DNA from: Massilia aquatica
GTDB taxonomy: Bacteria > Pseudomonadota > Gammaproteobacteria > Burkholderiales > Burkholderiaceae_D
Length of the DNA: 64,000 bases
NCBI RefSeq assembly: GCF_011682045.1
Contig: NZ_VVIW01000012.1
Coordinates: 124,001 to 188,000, forward strand
Direction of reading: 5' to 3'
The notes under the pieces were generated by a model. The model saw nothing but the letters and a program-made list of their open reading frames with translations. It ran no database searches and had not been told where the DNA came from. A program made the position numbers and the translations under genes. Below, in pieces: positions 11,160-19,914 of this stretch. Numbering within the stretch: the stretch's first letter is position 1; every line of letters begins with the position of its first letter.

Positions 11160-11337
11160 ACAACCGGGGTCAGAGCTTTAATTAGAAATATTTTTTCTAA
11201 AATCAACATGAATGCGAGCGAAAAGGCGACTTCCCAAGCGCCGCCTTCGTGCGCGTGGCGTTCAAGAGGCTTCGTCCGGGTCAAAAACCATTAATCGATG
11301 TAATTTCGTTGCTAATTAAAGCTCTGACCCCGGTTGT
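11160..11337. mobile_element. 178-bp element with perfect 26-bp terminal inverted repeats (MITE/REPIN-like)
   Basis: Positions 11160-11185 and 11312-11337 are perfect 26-bp inverted repeats with the core CCGGGGTCAGAGCTTTAATT. The interior is AT-rich at both ends and has no plausible gene. It lies in the 434-bp gap between rsmB and argS, which are divergent. The rest of that gap holds only a TATAAT hexamer (11405-11410) that may serve argS but lacks a clear -35. The GGGTCAGA core resembles palindromic elements common in Oxalobacteraceae and associated with REP tyrosine transposases; that link is inference. Confidence 0.75.
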
Positions 11338-11467
11338 GGGTTTGTTGGGGGGCGGGGCGTTGTCGATGGGGTGCGAGGGCGGCCTCAGAGGGGCGGCAAA
11401 CCAGTATAATTGAGCTACTATTGCCCGTGGCACTGCCACCGCTCGACCACTCACCAGATCAACGCTC

Positions 11468-13177
11468 ATGCTCGCCTCACAAAAACAAGAAATCGCCGCC
11501 CTGTTCCAGGCCGCCCTCGCCCCTGTCCTCGATGGCACCGGCATCACGCCGTCGGTCGTCCTCGAGCGCCCGCGCGATCCGTCGCACGGCGACATCGCCT
11601 GCAATATCGCCATGCAGCTGGCCAAGCAGCTCAAGATGAACCCGCGCGAACTGGCCCAGAAAATCGTCACGGCCCTGCTCGAGAACCCGGCCGGCAAGGC
11701 CCTCATCGACAGCGCCGATATCGCCGGTCCCGGTTTCATCAACCTGCGCGTGGCCGCTGCCGCCAAGCAGTCGGTGGTCAAGACCATCCTGGCCGAAGGC
11801 CAGGCGTTCGGCCGCAGCGATGCCGGCGCCGGCAAGAAAGTCATCCTCGAATTCGTCTCGGCCAACCCGACCGGCCCGCTGCATGTCGGCCACGGCCGTC
11901 AGGCCGCGCTGGGCGACGCCCTCGCCGCCCTGTTCGACGCCCAGGGCTACGCGGTCACCCGCGAGTTCTATTACAACGACGCCGGCGTGCAGATCGCTAC
12001 CCTGGCCAATTCGGTGCAGGCGCGCGCGCGCGGCTTCAAGCCGGGCGACGCCGAGTGGCCCGAGTCGGCCTACAACGGCGACTACATCGCCGATATCGCC
12101 ACCGATTACCTGGCCGGCAAAACCGTCTCGGCCAGCGACGGCCTGCCCGCCACCGCCAGCGGCAAGGTCGAGGACCTCGATTCGATCCGCCCGTTCGCCG
12201 TCACCTACCTGCGCAACGAGCAGGATATCGACCTGCAAGCCTTCGGCGTGAAGTTCGATAACTACTACCTCGAGTCGTCCCTGTACGCCGACGGCAAAGT
12301 CGACAAAGCCGTCGAAGCGCTCATCAAGGCCGGCAAGACCTACGAACAGGATGGCGCGCTGTGGCTGCGCACCACCGACTACGGCGACGACAAGGACCGC
12401 GTGATGCGCAAGTCCGAAGGCGGCTTCACCTATTTCGTGCCGGACGTGGCGTACCACATCGTCAAGTGGCAGCGCGGCTTTACCCAGGCCATCAACATCC
12501 AGGGCAGCGACCACCACGGCACCATCGCGCGCGTGCGCGCCGGCCTGCAGGCGGTCGGCCTCGATATCCCGCAGGGCTACCCCGACTACGTGCTGCACAA
12601 GATGGTCACCGTCATGAAGAACGGTGAAGAGGTCAAGATCTCCAAGCGCGCCGGTTCCTACGTGACCGTGCGCGACCTGATCGAATGGTCGGGCGACGGC
12701 GACATCGCCAAGGGCCGCGACGCAGTGCGCTTCTTCCTCATCTCGCGCAAGGCCGATACCGAATTCGTGTTCGATGTCGACATCGCCTTGAAAACCTCGG
12801 ACGAAAACCCGGTGTATTACGTGCAGTACGCGCACGCGCGCATCTGCCGCATGCTCGAACAGTTCACCGGCGAGATCGCGTCGCTGGCCGATGTCGACCT
12901 GGCGCCCCTGACCGCGCCGACCGAGATGACGCTGCTGGCGACCCTGGCCGCCTACCCCGAAACGCTGGCGCGCGCCCAGGCCGAGCTCGGTCCGCACCAG
13001 GTGGCGTTCTACCTGCGCGACTTGGCCGCCAACCTGCACAGCTTCTATTTTGCCGAGCGCGTGCTGGTCGACGACGAGGCCCTCAAGCTGGCGCGCCTGG
13101 CGTTGATGGTCGCCACGCGCCAGGTGCTGCGCAACGGCCTGGCCCTGATCGGCGTGTCGGCGCCGGAAAAAATGTAA
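11468..13177 (+). CDS. argS: Arginyl-tRNA synthetase
   Basis: A 569-residue class I aminoacyl-tRNA synthetase that charges tRNA-Arg in the cytoplasm. It shows the N-terminal additional domain typical of ArgRS, the [20 protein letters not shown] signature with the HIGH-equivalent HVGH (139-142), the KMSKS-equivalent KISKR (about 390), and a C-terminal anticodon-binding helical domain ending in [19 protein letters not shown]. Its length is normal. It leads a plus-strand run into a SPOR protein and dsbA, with gaps of 24 bp or less, so they are probably co-transcribed. Confidence 0.97.
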   Translation: MLASQKQEIAALFQAALAPVLDGTGITPSVVLERPRDPSHGDIACNIAMQLAKQLKMNPRELAQKIVTALLENPAGKALIDSADIAGPGFINLRVAAAAKQSVVKTILAEGQAFGRSDAGAGKKVILEFVSANPTGPLHVGHGRQAALGDALAALFDAQGYAVTREFYYNDAGVQIATLANSVQARARGFKPGDAEWPESAYNGDYIADIATDYLAGKTVSASDGLPATASGKVEDLDSIRPFAVTYLRNEQDIDLQAFGVKFDNYYLESSLYADGKVDKAVEALIKAGKTYEQDGALWLRTTDYGDDKDRVMRKSEGGFTYFVPDVAYHIVKWQRGFTQAINIQGSDHHGTIARVRAGLQAVGLDIPQGYPDYVLHKMVTVMKNGEEVKISKRAGSYVTVRDLIEWSGDGDIAKGRDAVRFFLISRKADTEFVFDVDIALKTSDENPVYYVQYAHARICRMLEQFTGEIASLADVDLAPLTAPTEMTLLATLAAYPETLARAQAELGPHQVAFYLRDLAANLHSFYFAERVLVDDEALKLARLALMVATRQVLRNGLALIGVSAPEKM

Positions 13178-13201
13178 CCGTTTCTTCGATTGAAAGCTCC
13201 A

Positions 13202-13891
13202 ATGACACGCGATACCCGCCTCAGGTCCAACCTCTCGTTCAAGCACCAGCAAGGCAATACCCTCACCGGCATCGTCATCGGCCTGATCGTGGGCCTGGTG
13301 ATCGCTGTCGCGGTCGCGCTGGCGATCACCAAGGGCGCCACGCCGTTTACTGATAAAACCGGCAAGGCCGGCAAGATGACGGAACCGACCGCCGGCCAGG
13401 CGGCCGATCCGAACAAGCCGCTCTACGGGAACAAGGACGCGGCGCGCGCGGCCAACAAGCAGATCACCGACAAGCCGAAAGCGGCCACGCCGGCAGAAGC
13501 CGATCCGCTGGGCGCGGCCATCGCCAACATGAAGGAAAAGCCCGCGCCGGAACCGGCGCCCGCACCAAAGCCGGCGCCAACCCAGGTGGCCGCCGCTCCC
13601 GTCCAGGGCACCGCCCAGAACGTGACGCCGCAGTCCGCCGAACCGGCCGAGGACAAGATCACCTATTACCTGCAGGCCGGCGCCTTCCGCGAAGTGGGAG
13701 ATGCCGAAAACACGCGCGCCAAGCTGGCGCTGCTCGGCTTCGAGGCGGTCATCAGCGAGCGCGCCAACGACAGCGGCGTGCTGCACCGGGTGCGCATCGG
13801 CCCCTTCGGCCAGGTCGAGTCGATGAACAAGGCGCGCGCCAAGCTGGTCGACGCCGGCATCGACGTGGCCATCGTACGTAACCAGAAATAA
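13202..13891 (+). CDS. SPOR-domain inner-membrane protein
   Basis: A 229-residue protein with a short cytoplasmic N-terminus, one transmembrane helix (about 19-43, GIVIGLIVGLVIAVAVALAI), a Lys/Ala/Pro-rich periplasmic linker and a C-terminal SPOR domain (about 150-229, YYLQAGAFREVGDAENTRAK). SPOR domains bind denuded septal peptidoglycan, so a role in cell division is likely, as for FtsN or DedD. The ATG at 13202 is preferred over an in-frame TTG at 13190. The gene follows argS by 24 bp, the usual position of an FtsN-like gene in Burkholderiales. Confidence 0.88.
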   Translation: MTRDTRLRSNLSFKHQQGNTLTGIVIGLIVGLVIAVAVALAITKGATPFTDKTGKAGKMTEPTAGQAADPNKPLYGNKDAARAANKQITDKPKAATPAEADPLGAAIANMKEKPAPEPAPAPKPAPTQVAAAPVQGTAQNVTPQSAEPAEDKITYYLQAGAFREVGDAENTRAKLALLGFEAVISERANDSGVLHRVRIGPFGQVESMNKARAKLVDAGIDVAIVRNQK

Positions 13892-13907
13892 GCACGGACC
13901 CACCCAG

Positions 13908-14576
13908 ATGCCACCCCTTTTCAAGATCATGCTCGCCCTGGCGCTTGCCAGTGCCGGCGCCAGCGCGGCCGCCTCGCCCGAGCAGCCGGCCAGCGGCGCC
14001 GAATACGTCACCCTGGCCGAGACGCAGAACACCGACGCCGGCCAGAAAATCGAAGTCACCGAGTTTTTCGCCTATTACTGCCCTCACTGCGCCAGCTTCG
14101 AGCCGGTGCTGGCCGAGTGGGTGAAGAAAAACAGCGACAAGATCGTCTTCAAGCGCGTCCACCTCGGCCACACGCCGGCCGTGGTGCCGCAGCAGCGCCT
14201 GTACTACACGCTCGAATCGATGGGCATCGCGCCGCAGTACCACCCGAAGGTGTTTACCGCGATGCACGAGCAGCGCGTGCGCTTCGGTAACGACGAGCAG
14301 GTGTTCGACTGGGCCGCCGGCGCCGGCATCGACCGCGCCGCCTTTACGACCGCCTACCGCTCGTTCGGCATCCAGGCCAAGCTGGCACGCGCCAACGCCA
14401 TGGTGGCTGCCTACAAGGTGCAGGACTGGCCGAAGATCGCCATCGCCGGGCGCTACCTGACCTCGCCCACCCAGGCCAGCGTCGGCGAGTCCGAAGCCAC
14501 GGCAGCGCAGCAGCATCAGATGGCCCTGCAAGTGATGGATCACCTGGTCGCCAAAGCGGCCGCGGAAAAAAAATAG
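13908..14576 (+). CDS. dsbA: Thiol:disulfide interchange protein DsbA
   Basis: A 222-residue periplasmic oxidant. A signal peptide (about 1-22) is followed by a thioredoxin-fold domain with the active site AYYCPHCASFE (Cys58, Cys61) and a helical insertion. The cis-Pro loop reads DWPKIAIAGRY, with Trp before the Pro where most DsbA proteins have Val or Thr; that residue tunes redox potential and partner binding. It lies 16 bp after the SPOR gene and ends in a Lys-rich tail. DsbA function is well supported; the partner DsbB is not in the window. Confidence 0.92.
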   Translation: MPPLFKIMLALALASAGASAAASPEQPASGAEYVTLAETQNTDAGQKIEVTEFFAYYCPHCASFEPVLAEWVKKNSDKIVFKRVHLGHTPAVVPQQRLYYTLESMGIAPQYHPKVFTAMHEQRVRFGNDEQVFDWAAGAGIDRAAFTTAYRSFGIQAKLARANAMVAAYKVQDWPKIAIAGRYLTSPTQASVGESEATAAQQHQMALQVMDHLVAKAAAEKK

Positions 14577-14595
14577 CCATGCCTGGACGCGCCCC

Positions 14596-15426
14596 ATGAA
14601 CCGCGTGTTCATCACCGGCGCGTCGAGCGGGCTCGGTGCCGCCCTGGCGCGCGAATACGCGGCGCGCGGCGCCACGGTCGGCCTGGTCGCGCGCCGGCGC
14701 GACGCGCTCGACGCCCTGCGCGCGCAATTGCCCAACCCCGAACGCCACCCCGTCTACGTGCTGGACGTGACCGACCGCGCCGCATTGAGCGCCGCCGCGG
14801 CCGACTTCATTGCCCGCTGCGGCGGGGCCGATATCGTCATCGCCTGCGCCGGCATTTCGGTCGGCACCCTGACCGAATACAGCGAAGACCTGGCGGTGTT
14901 CGACGCCATCATCGCCACCAACGTCGGCGCCACCGTAGCCACCTTCGCGCCCTTCATCGCCACCATGAAAGCGCAGATGAAAGCACAGGACACGCCGTGC
15001 CGCCTGGTCGGCATCGGCAGCGTGGCCGGCGTGCGCGGCCTGCCCGGCGCCGGCGCCTACAGCGCGTCCAAGGCGGCGGTGCGCGTGTATTGCGAGTCGC
15101 TGCGGCTCGAACTCAAGCCGCATGGTATTGCCGTGGTGACCATCGCGCCGGGCTACATCGACACGCCCATGACCAAACATAATTCCTACCCCATGCCTTT
15201 CCTGATGACGCCCGCGCGCTTCGCCGCCAGGGCCGCAAAAACCATCGCCGCCGGCACCACTTACCGCGTCATCCCGTGGCAGATGGGGGTGGTGGCCAAG
15301 CTGCTGCGGCTGCTGCCCGACGTGCTCTACGACCTGCTCTTCGTCAATGCACCGCACAAGGCGCGCAAGGCAGCCAAGGCGGCGCCCGAGGGGACGCGCG
15401 AGGCGGCGCCCGAGGGGACGCCATGA
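14596..15426 (+). CDS. Short-chain dehydrogenase/reductase (SDR)
   Basis: A 276-residue classical SDR with the nucleotide-binding TGASSGLG (residues 7-14), an ARR following beta-2 that suggests NADP(H), the ACAG stabilising motif and the catalytic YSASK (Tyr155, Lys159), with the Ser in IGSVAG. The C-terminus carries a hydrophobic stretch and then a low-complexity tail built from a duplicated AAPEGT unit. The substrate is not predictable. It overlaps birA by the ATGA arrangement. Confidence 0.85.
   Translation: MNRVFITGASSGLGAALAREYAARGATVGLVARRRDALDALRAQLPNPERHPVYVLDVTDRAALSAAAADFIARCGGADIVIACAGISVGTLTEYSEDLAVFDAIIATNVGATVATFAPFIATMKAQMKAQDTPCRLVGIGSVAGVRGLPGAGAYSASKAAVRVYCESLRLELKPHGIAVVTIAPGYIDTPMTKHNSYPMPFLMTPARFAARAAKTIAAGTTYRVIPWQMGVVAKLLRLLPDVLYDLLFVNAPHKARKAAKAAPEGTREAAPEGTP
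15377..15421. repeat. 21-bp direct repeat, 24-bp period, at the SDR/birA junction
   Basis: Two identical 21-base units (15377-15397 and 15401-15421, beginning AGGCGGCGCC) encode the duplicated AAPEGT tail of the SDR. The second copy ends one base before the birA start codon at 15423. The period of 24 keeps the reading frame, so copy number can change without disrupting the SDR. Confidence 0.85.
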
Positions 15427-16205
15427 ACGAGACCTTCGCCATGGATGCCGGCGCCATTGCGCGCCACTTCGGCGCGGCGACAATCGACATCGAAGTCGTC
15501 ACCGAAACCGGATCGACCAACGCCGACCTGCTGGCGCGCGCCGCCGGCCTGCGCCGCCCGGTCCTGCGCGTGGCCCTGCACCAGACGGCCGGACGCGGAC
15601 GCGCGGGCCGCAGCTGGCTGTCCGCGCCCGGCACCGCGCTGACGTTTTCGCTGGCCTGGCATTTTGCAGGGCCGCTGCGCGAGCTGGCCGGCCTGCCGCT
15701 GGCGGTCGGGGTGGCGCTGGCCGACGCCCTCGGCGCGCTCGCGGTGCCGGTCCAGCTCAAGTGGCCCAACGATGTGCTGCGCGACGGCGCCAAGCTGGCC
15801 GGAGTGCTGATCGAAACCCAGGCCGCACCAGGCGGCGGCGTATGGGCGGTGATCGGCATCGGCCTCAACCTGCTCATGCCCGATGACATCGAACAGCGCA
15901 TCGGCCGCAGCGTGGCCGCCGCTCCGTGGCTGGCGCAGATGGACCGCAACGCGCTCATCGCCCAGCTGCTGTCCGCGCTGGCGGATAACCTGGGCCAGTT
16001 CGCGCAGGGCGGCTTTGCGCCCTTTTGCGCGCGCTGGAACCGCCTGCATGCGTACCAGGGCGTGCCGGTGGTGATCATCGACCGCGGCGTGACCCTGCAC
16101 GAAGGCGTGGCCGCCGGCGTCGACGACGGCGCCCGCCTGCTGCTCGACACCGCCGCCGGCCGCATCGCCATCGTGGCCGGCGACGTCTCGCTGCGGGAGG
16201 CCTGA
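15423..16205 (+). CDS. birA: Biotin--[acetyl-CoA-carboxylase] ligase
   Basis: A 260-residue biotin protein ligase that activates biotin with ATP and attaches it to the biotin carboxyl carrier protein. The catalytic landmarks are TGSTNADLL, QTAGRGRAGRSWLS (ATP/biotin loop) and LKWPNDVL, followed by a C-terminal SH3-like cap. There is no N-terminal DNA-binding wing, so this is a ligase without the repressor function of E. coli BirA. The ATG at 15423 is chosen because homology begins there and it overlaps the SDR stop. coaX follows one base later, an arrangement common in Burkholderiales. Confidence 0.95.
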   Translation: MNETFAMDAGAIARHFGAATIDIEVVTETGSTNADLLARAAGLRRPVLRVALHQTAGRGRAGRSWLSAPGTALTFSLAWHFAGPLRELAGLPLAVGVALADALGALAVPVQLKWPNDVLRDGAKLAGVLIETQAAPGGGVWAVIGIGLNLLMPDDIEQRIGRSVAAAPWLAQMDRNALIAQLLSALADNLGQFAQGGFAPFCARWNRLHAYQGVPVVIIDRGVTLHEGVAAGVDDGARLLLDTAAGRIAIVAGDVSLREA

Positions 16206-16206
16206 C

Positions 16207-16956
16207 ATGTTGTTATTGATCGACGCCGGCAATACGCGCATCAAGTGGGCCCTGGCCGACGAAGGCGCCGCGCCCGGCGCGTGGGTCGCCAGCGGCGCCG
16301 TCACCCACGCCGAACTCAATCACCTGCCGGCCGCCTGGCCAAAGCAGGGCATCACGCGCGCGCTGGTATCGAACGTGGCTGGCAGCAAGCTGCACGACCA
16401 GCTGCGGCTGATGATGCCCACCGCCGACGTCACCTGGTTCGCCTCAAAAGCGCAGCTGGCCGGCCTGCGCAACGCCTACCGCAATCCGTCCCAGCTCGGG
16501 TGCGACCGCTTCGCCGCGGCGCTCGGGGCGCGTGCGCTGGCGCCCGGCCAGGCGGTCATCGTGGCCACCTGCGGCACCGCCACCACCATCGACGCGGTCA
16601 GCGCCGACGGCGTGTTTTTGGGCGGGATGATCCTGCCCGGCCTGGGGCTGATGGCCAGCTCGCTGGCGCACAATACCGCGCAACTGCCCGAGGTGGCGCC
16701 CGGCCTGCTTCCGGCCGGCTTTGCCGACAATACGGCCGACGCCATTCTGTCCGGCTGCCTGTCGGCGCAGGCTGGCGCCATCGAACGCGCCTGCGCGCTG
16801 CATGGCGCGAGCGCCTGCATCGTCTCGGGCGGCGCGGCGCAGTACATCGCTCCCGTGCTGCGCCTGTCGATCGGCCACCGGATCGTCGATAATATCGTCC
16901 TGATCGGCCTTCATTCCACCGTCACGTCTTCGCCACTCCAGGATAGCCCGTGTTGA
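16207..16956 (+). CDS. coaX: Type III pantothenate kinase
   Basis: A 249-residue ASKHA-fold kinase that phosphorylates pantothenate, the first step of CoA synthesis. The N-terminal phosphate loop is LIDAGNTRIKWAL. GCDRFAAALGARA binds pantothenate, CGTATTIDAVSADGVFLGG is the second phosphate loop, and SGGAAQY lies near the C-terminus. Type III enzymes are not feedback-inhibited by CoA. It starts one base after birA, and its end overlaps the start of the next gene by seven bases. Confidence 0.95.
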   Translation: MLLLIDAGNTRIKWALADEGAAPGAWVASGAVTHAELNHLPAAWPKQGITRALVSNVAGSKLHDQLRLMMPTADVTWFASKAQLAGLRNAYRNPSQLGCDRFAAALGARALAPGQAVIVATCGTATTIDAVSADGVFLGGMILPGLGLMASSLAHNTAQLPEVAPGLLPAGFADNTADAILSGCLSAQAGAIERACALHGASACIVSGGAAQYIAPVLRLSIGHRIVDNIVLIGLHSTVTSSPLQDSPC

Positions 16957-17735
16957 AATTCATGTTTTGGACCCTCCTTGCCATTAACGCCGCGCTGTTC
17001 GCCTACGGCCAGGGCATGCTCGGCAATTTCAGGGAGAACGAGCGCGAGCCGGGCCGCATGCGCAACCAGATCGGCACCGAGAACATCAAGCTGGTCGCGG
17101 CGCGCCCTGTGCCGCCGCCGGAAGCGGCAGCGGAACCAGAGACGGTGGTGCCGCCGCCGACACCCGTGCTGGTGATGGCCAAACCACCTGCGCCGGTGCC
17201 GGTAGAGCCCAAGCCTGAACCCAAGCCGGAGCCCAAGCCAGAGCCTTCGCCGGCCGCACCGAAGCCGGAACTGGTTGCCTGCACCTTGGTCGGCAATTTT
17301 ACGCAGCCGGAAGCGCGCCGTTTCGAGGCGATGCTGGCGCCGCTGGCGCTGGGCCAGCGCCAGACGCGCGAGAATGTCGCCGTGCCCGAGGTGACCAGCC
17401 ATATCGTGTTCATTCCTTCGCCAGGCAGCAAGGAAGCGGCCGACCGCAAGGCGGCCGAACTGAAGGAATTGGGCATCACCAGTTATTTCATCATCAACGA
17501 CAACACGCCGATGAAGTATGCGATTTCACTCGGCGTGTTCAAGTCGGAGACCTCGGCCCAGACCTTGCTGGCCACCCTGACCAAGCAGGGCGTGGCCGGC
17601 GCCAAGGTGGCCGGGCGCACCAGCCAGGCGACCAAGATGGCATATCGCTTCCGCGCCCTGGAACCGGCCGCCAAGGCCAAGGTCGATGCGGTGCTGGCCA
17701 AGTTTCCGGACCATCCGGCGCGCAGCTGCAAATAA
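16950..17735 (+). CDS. SPOR-like inner-membrane protein with PEPK repeat linker
   Basis: A 261-residue protein starting at a GTG (16950) or the adjacent TTG, overlapping coaX. It has an N-terminal membrane anchor (FMFWTLLAINAALFAYGQGM), a Pro-rich linker with short KPEP repeats (about 85-100), then a C-terminal segment with two SPOR-like halves (ACTLVGNFTQPEARRFEAML and YAISLGVFKSETSAQTLLA). This suggests peptidoglycan or septum association. Such a gene is regularly found after birA-coaX in Oxalobacteraceae. The function is inferred from the domain only. Confidence 0.8.
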   Translation: MLKFMFWTLLAINAALFAYGQGMLGNFRENEREPGRMRNQIGTENIKLVAARPVPPPEAAAEPETVVPPPTPVLVMAKPPAPVPVEPKPEPKPEPKPEPSPAAPKPELVACTLVGNFTQPEARRFEAMLAPLALGQRQTRENVAVPEVTSHIVFIPSPGSKEAADRKAAELKELGITSYFIINDNTPMKYAISLGVFKSETSAQTLLATLTKQGVAGAKVAGRTSQATKMAYRFRALEPAAKAKVDAVLAKFPDHPARSCK

Positions 17736-17766
17736 GGACCAGCGAGGCCGCCGCTGCCCGGCCGGA

Positions 17767-18783
17767 TCAGCGCTGTACGACGATCGGTTTGAGACGCAGG
17801 GTCGACGGCAGCTCGCGCAGCGCCTGCATGGCGTCGTCGCGGCTCGGGAAGGGGCCGCTGAACAAGCGGTGCAGCGCGCCGCCCTGCACCACTTCGACAC
17901 CCGAGAGCGCGCCGCCCGTGGCCGCGATCTGCGCGCGCACGTCGGCCGCCTTGTCGGCGCGGCTGAAGGCCCCCAGCTGCAGATAGAAGCCGCCCTGCGC
18001 CGCCGTCGTCTGGGCCGCTACCGGCACGGGTGCCGGCGCGGTCAGGGTCAGCGCGCTGCTTTCACCGGGCGGCGGCATGTCCACCGCCATCGTGCTCACT
18101 TCCCCGTCCGGCTCGGGTGCCAGGCGCCGGATGGTGGCGATGCGCTCCTGCGCATTGGGCAGCAGCCTTTCGATTTCCACCATGTGACTGCCCTTGCCGA
18201 GCAAGCCCAGTTTGAGCGCGGCCGTATACGACACGTCGACCACCCGGCTCGAATGGAACGGCCCGCGGTCGTTGATGCGCACCACCACCTGCTTGCCGCT
18301 ATCGAGGCTGGTGATGCGCGCGTACGAAGGAATCGGCAGGGTCGGATGGGCCGCCGTCATCTTGTACATATCGTACAGTTCCCCCGACGAGGTTTTCTGG
18401 CCGTGAAATTTTTTGCCGTACCAGCTGCCCACGCCGCGCTGCTTGAAGGGCTGCTCGCTCAACATCGGGGTATAGGTCTTGCCGAACACGACGTAGGGAC
18501 GGTTGGCGTAGCGCGCGTACGGTTCGGCCTTGACCACGGCGTCGGGCACGTCGAACAGGTTGGGCGGCGGATTCTCGCCGGGACCATCGTCCTGGTAGTA
18601 GCCGCCGCGCCCGGAACCGGCGCGCGGCAGGGTCGGCAGCTCGCCATGCTTGGCCGGCTTGGCGCCCGGCGACGGGAACGGCAAGATGCGCCGGTGGCCT
18701 TCCGAATCGGTGCCGCAGGCGGTCAGAAAAAAGGCCAGTGCGCAGAGCGCACTGGAAGTGGGTAGCGTTTTTGATACCGCCAT
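17767..18783 (-). CDS. rlpA: Septal ring lytic transglycosylase RlpA family lipoprotein
   Basis: A 338-residue outer-membrane lipoprotein. A signal peptide with lipobox LTAC (Cys23) is followed by a double-psi beta-barrel domain (GVGSWYGKKFHGQKTSSGE, VVVRINDRGPFHSSRVVDVS) and a C-terminal SPOR domain (FYLQLGAFSRADKAADVRA). RlpA cleaves glycan strands lacking stem peptides, and the SPOR domain takes it to the septum. It is the last gene of the mreB-mreC-mreD-mrdA-rodA-rlpA series, 13 bp after rodA, and converges with the coaX-linked SPOR gene. Confidence 0.93.
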   Translation of the reverse strand: MAVSKTLPTSSALCALAFFLTACGTDSEGHRRILPFPSPGAKPAKHGELPTLPRAGSGRGGYYQDDGPGENPPPNLFDVPDAVVKAEPYARYANRPYVVFGKTYTPMLSEQPFKQRGVGSWYGKKFHGQKTSSGELYDMYKMTAAHPTLPIPSYARITSLDSGKQVVVRINDRGPFHSSRVVDVSYTAALKLGLLGKGSHMVEIERLLPNAQERIATIRRLAPEPDGEVSTMAVDMPPPGESSALTLTAPAPVPVAAQTTAAQGGFYLQLGAFSRADKAADVRAQIAATGGALSGVEVVQGGALHRLFSGPFPSRDDAMQALRELPSTLRLKPIVVQR

Positions 18784-18796
18784 GGTGACTCCGTGA

Positions 18797-19909
18797 TCAG
18801 GTTTGCACCAGCTTGCGATGCCGCTGGATACTCATCAGTATACCTGCCCCGAGTCCGAGGGTCACAAAAGCGGTCCCGCCATAGCTCATGAACGGCAGCG
18901 GCACGCCCACCACCGGCAGGATGCCGCTGACCATGCTCATGTTCACAAAGGCGTAGGTAAAGAAGATCATGGTGATGGCGCCGGCCAGCAAACGCGCGAA
19001 CAAGGTCGGTGCATTGGCCGCGATCATCAGGCCGCGCCCGATCAGCAGCAGGTACAGCAGCAGCAGGCCGAGAAAGCCGATCAGCCCGAACTCTTCGGAG
19101 AACACCGAAAAAATGAAGTCGGTGGTGCGTTCGGGGATGAATTCGAGGTGGGTCTGGGTACCCTTCATCCAGCCCTTGCCACTGACCCCGCCCGAGCCGA
19201 TCGCAATGGTCGACTGGATGATGTGGAAGCCCTTGCCCAGCGGGTCGGCGTACGGGTCGATCAGGGTGATCACCCGTTCGCGCTGGTAGTCGTGCATCAG
19301 CGACCAGGCCACCGGCAGGCTGGCGGCGCCGGCCACGAACAGGCCGAGCAAGGCCTTCCACGACAGGCCGGCCAGGAAGATCACGTAAAAACCCGAGGCC
19401 AGCACCAGCAGCGAGGTGCCCAGGTCGGGCTGCAGCTGGATCAGGCCGACCGGCACGGCCAGCAGCACGGTGGCGATCAGGAAGGAATGCCAGCGCACCA
19501 GGCCCGCCTTCTGGTGGAAGTACCAGGCCAGCATCAGCGGCATGGCGATTTTCATGATCTCGGAGGGCTGGATGTCGAAGCCAATGTGCAGCCAGCGGCG
19601 CGCGCCCTTCTTGATGATGCCGAACATGAATACCGCGATCAGCAGGGTCACGCCGACCGTGTAGATGGGCACGGCCAGGCGCATCAGGGTCTGCGGCGGC
19701 ACCTGGGCCGCCAGCCACATGACCACGAAGGCGATCATCATGTTGCGCAACTGGCCTTCGACGCGGCCGGGGAAGTCGGCGCCGGCCGAGTACATGGTGA
19801 TCAGGCTGGTGCCGAGCAACAGGAAGATGATCATCGCCAGCGGCGCGTCGAACACCAGCAGATAGGGTTTGGCGCGCCGCCACAGCGAGCGCCGTTCGTT
19901 GATGCGCAT
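18797..19909 (-). CDS. rodA: Peptidoglycan glycosyltransferase RodA
   Basis: A 370-residue SEDS-family polytopic membrane protein, the glycosyltransferase of the elongasome that works with PBP2. Characteristic segments are QPSEIMKIAMPLMLAWYF, LQPDLGTSLLVLASG, FIPERTTDFIFSVFSEEFG and VVGVPLPFMSYGGTAFV. The start at 19909 (MRINERRSLWRRAKPY) is chosen because the reading upstream of it lies antisense-free inside mrdA and is not SEDS-like. It lies five bases after mrdA, so translational coupling is likely. Confidence 0.95.
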   Translation of the reverse strand: MRINERRSLWRRAKPYLLVFDAPLAMIIFLLLGTSLITMYSAGADFPGRVEGQLRNMMIAFVVMWLAAQVPPQTLMRLAVPIYTVGVTLLIAVFMFGIIKKGARRWLHIGFDIQPSEIMKIAMPLMLAWYFHQKAGLVRWHSFLIATVLLAVPVGLIQLQPDLGTSLLVLASGFYVIFLAGLSWKALLGLFVAGAASLPVAWSLMHDYQRERVITLIDPYADPLGKGFHIIQSTIAIGSGGVSGKGWMKGTQTHLEFIPERTTDFIFSVFSEEFGLIGFLGLLLLYLLLIGRGLMIAANAPTLFARLLAGAITMIFFTYAFVNMSMVSGILPVVGVPLPFMSYGGTAFVTLGLGAGILMSIQRHRKLVQT

Positions 19910-19914
19910 GGCTG

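Noticed and set aside
11051-11284. Short minus-strand reading frame in the rsmB-argS gap
   Set aside because: It overlaps the inverted-repeat element, has no ribosome site and no protein-like conservation pattern.
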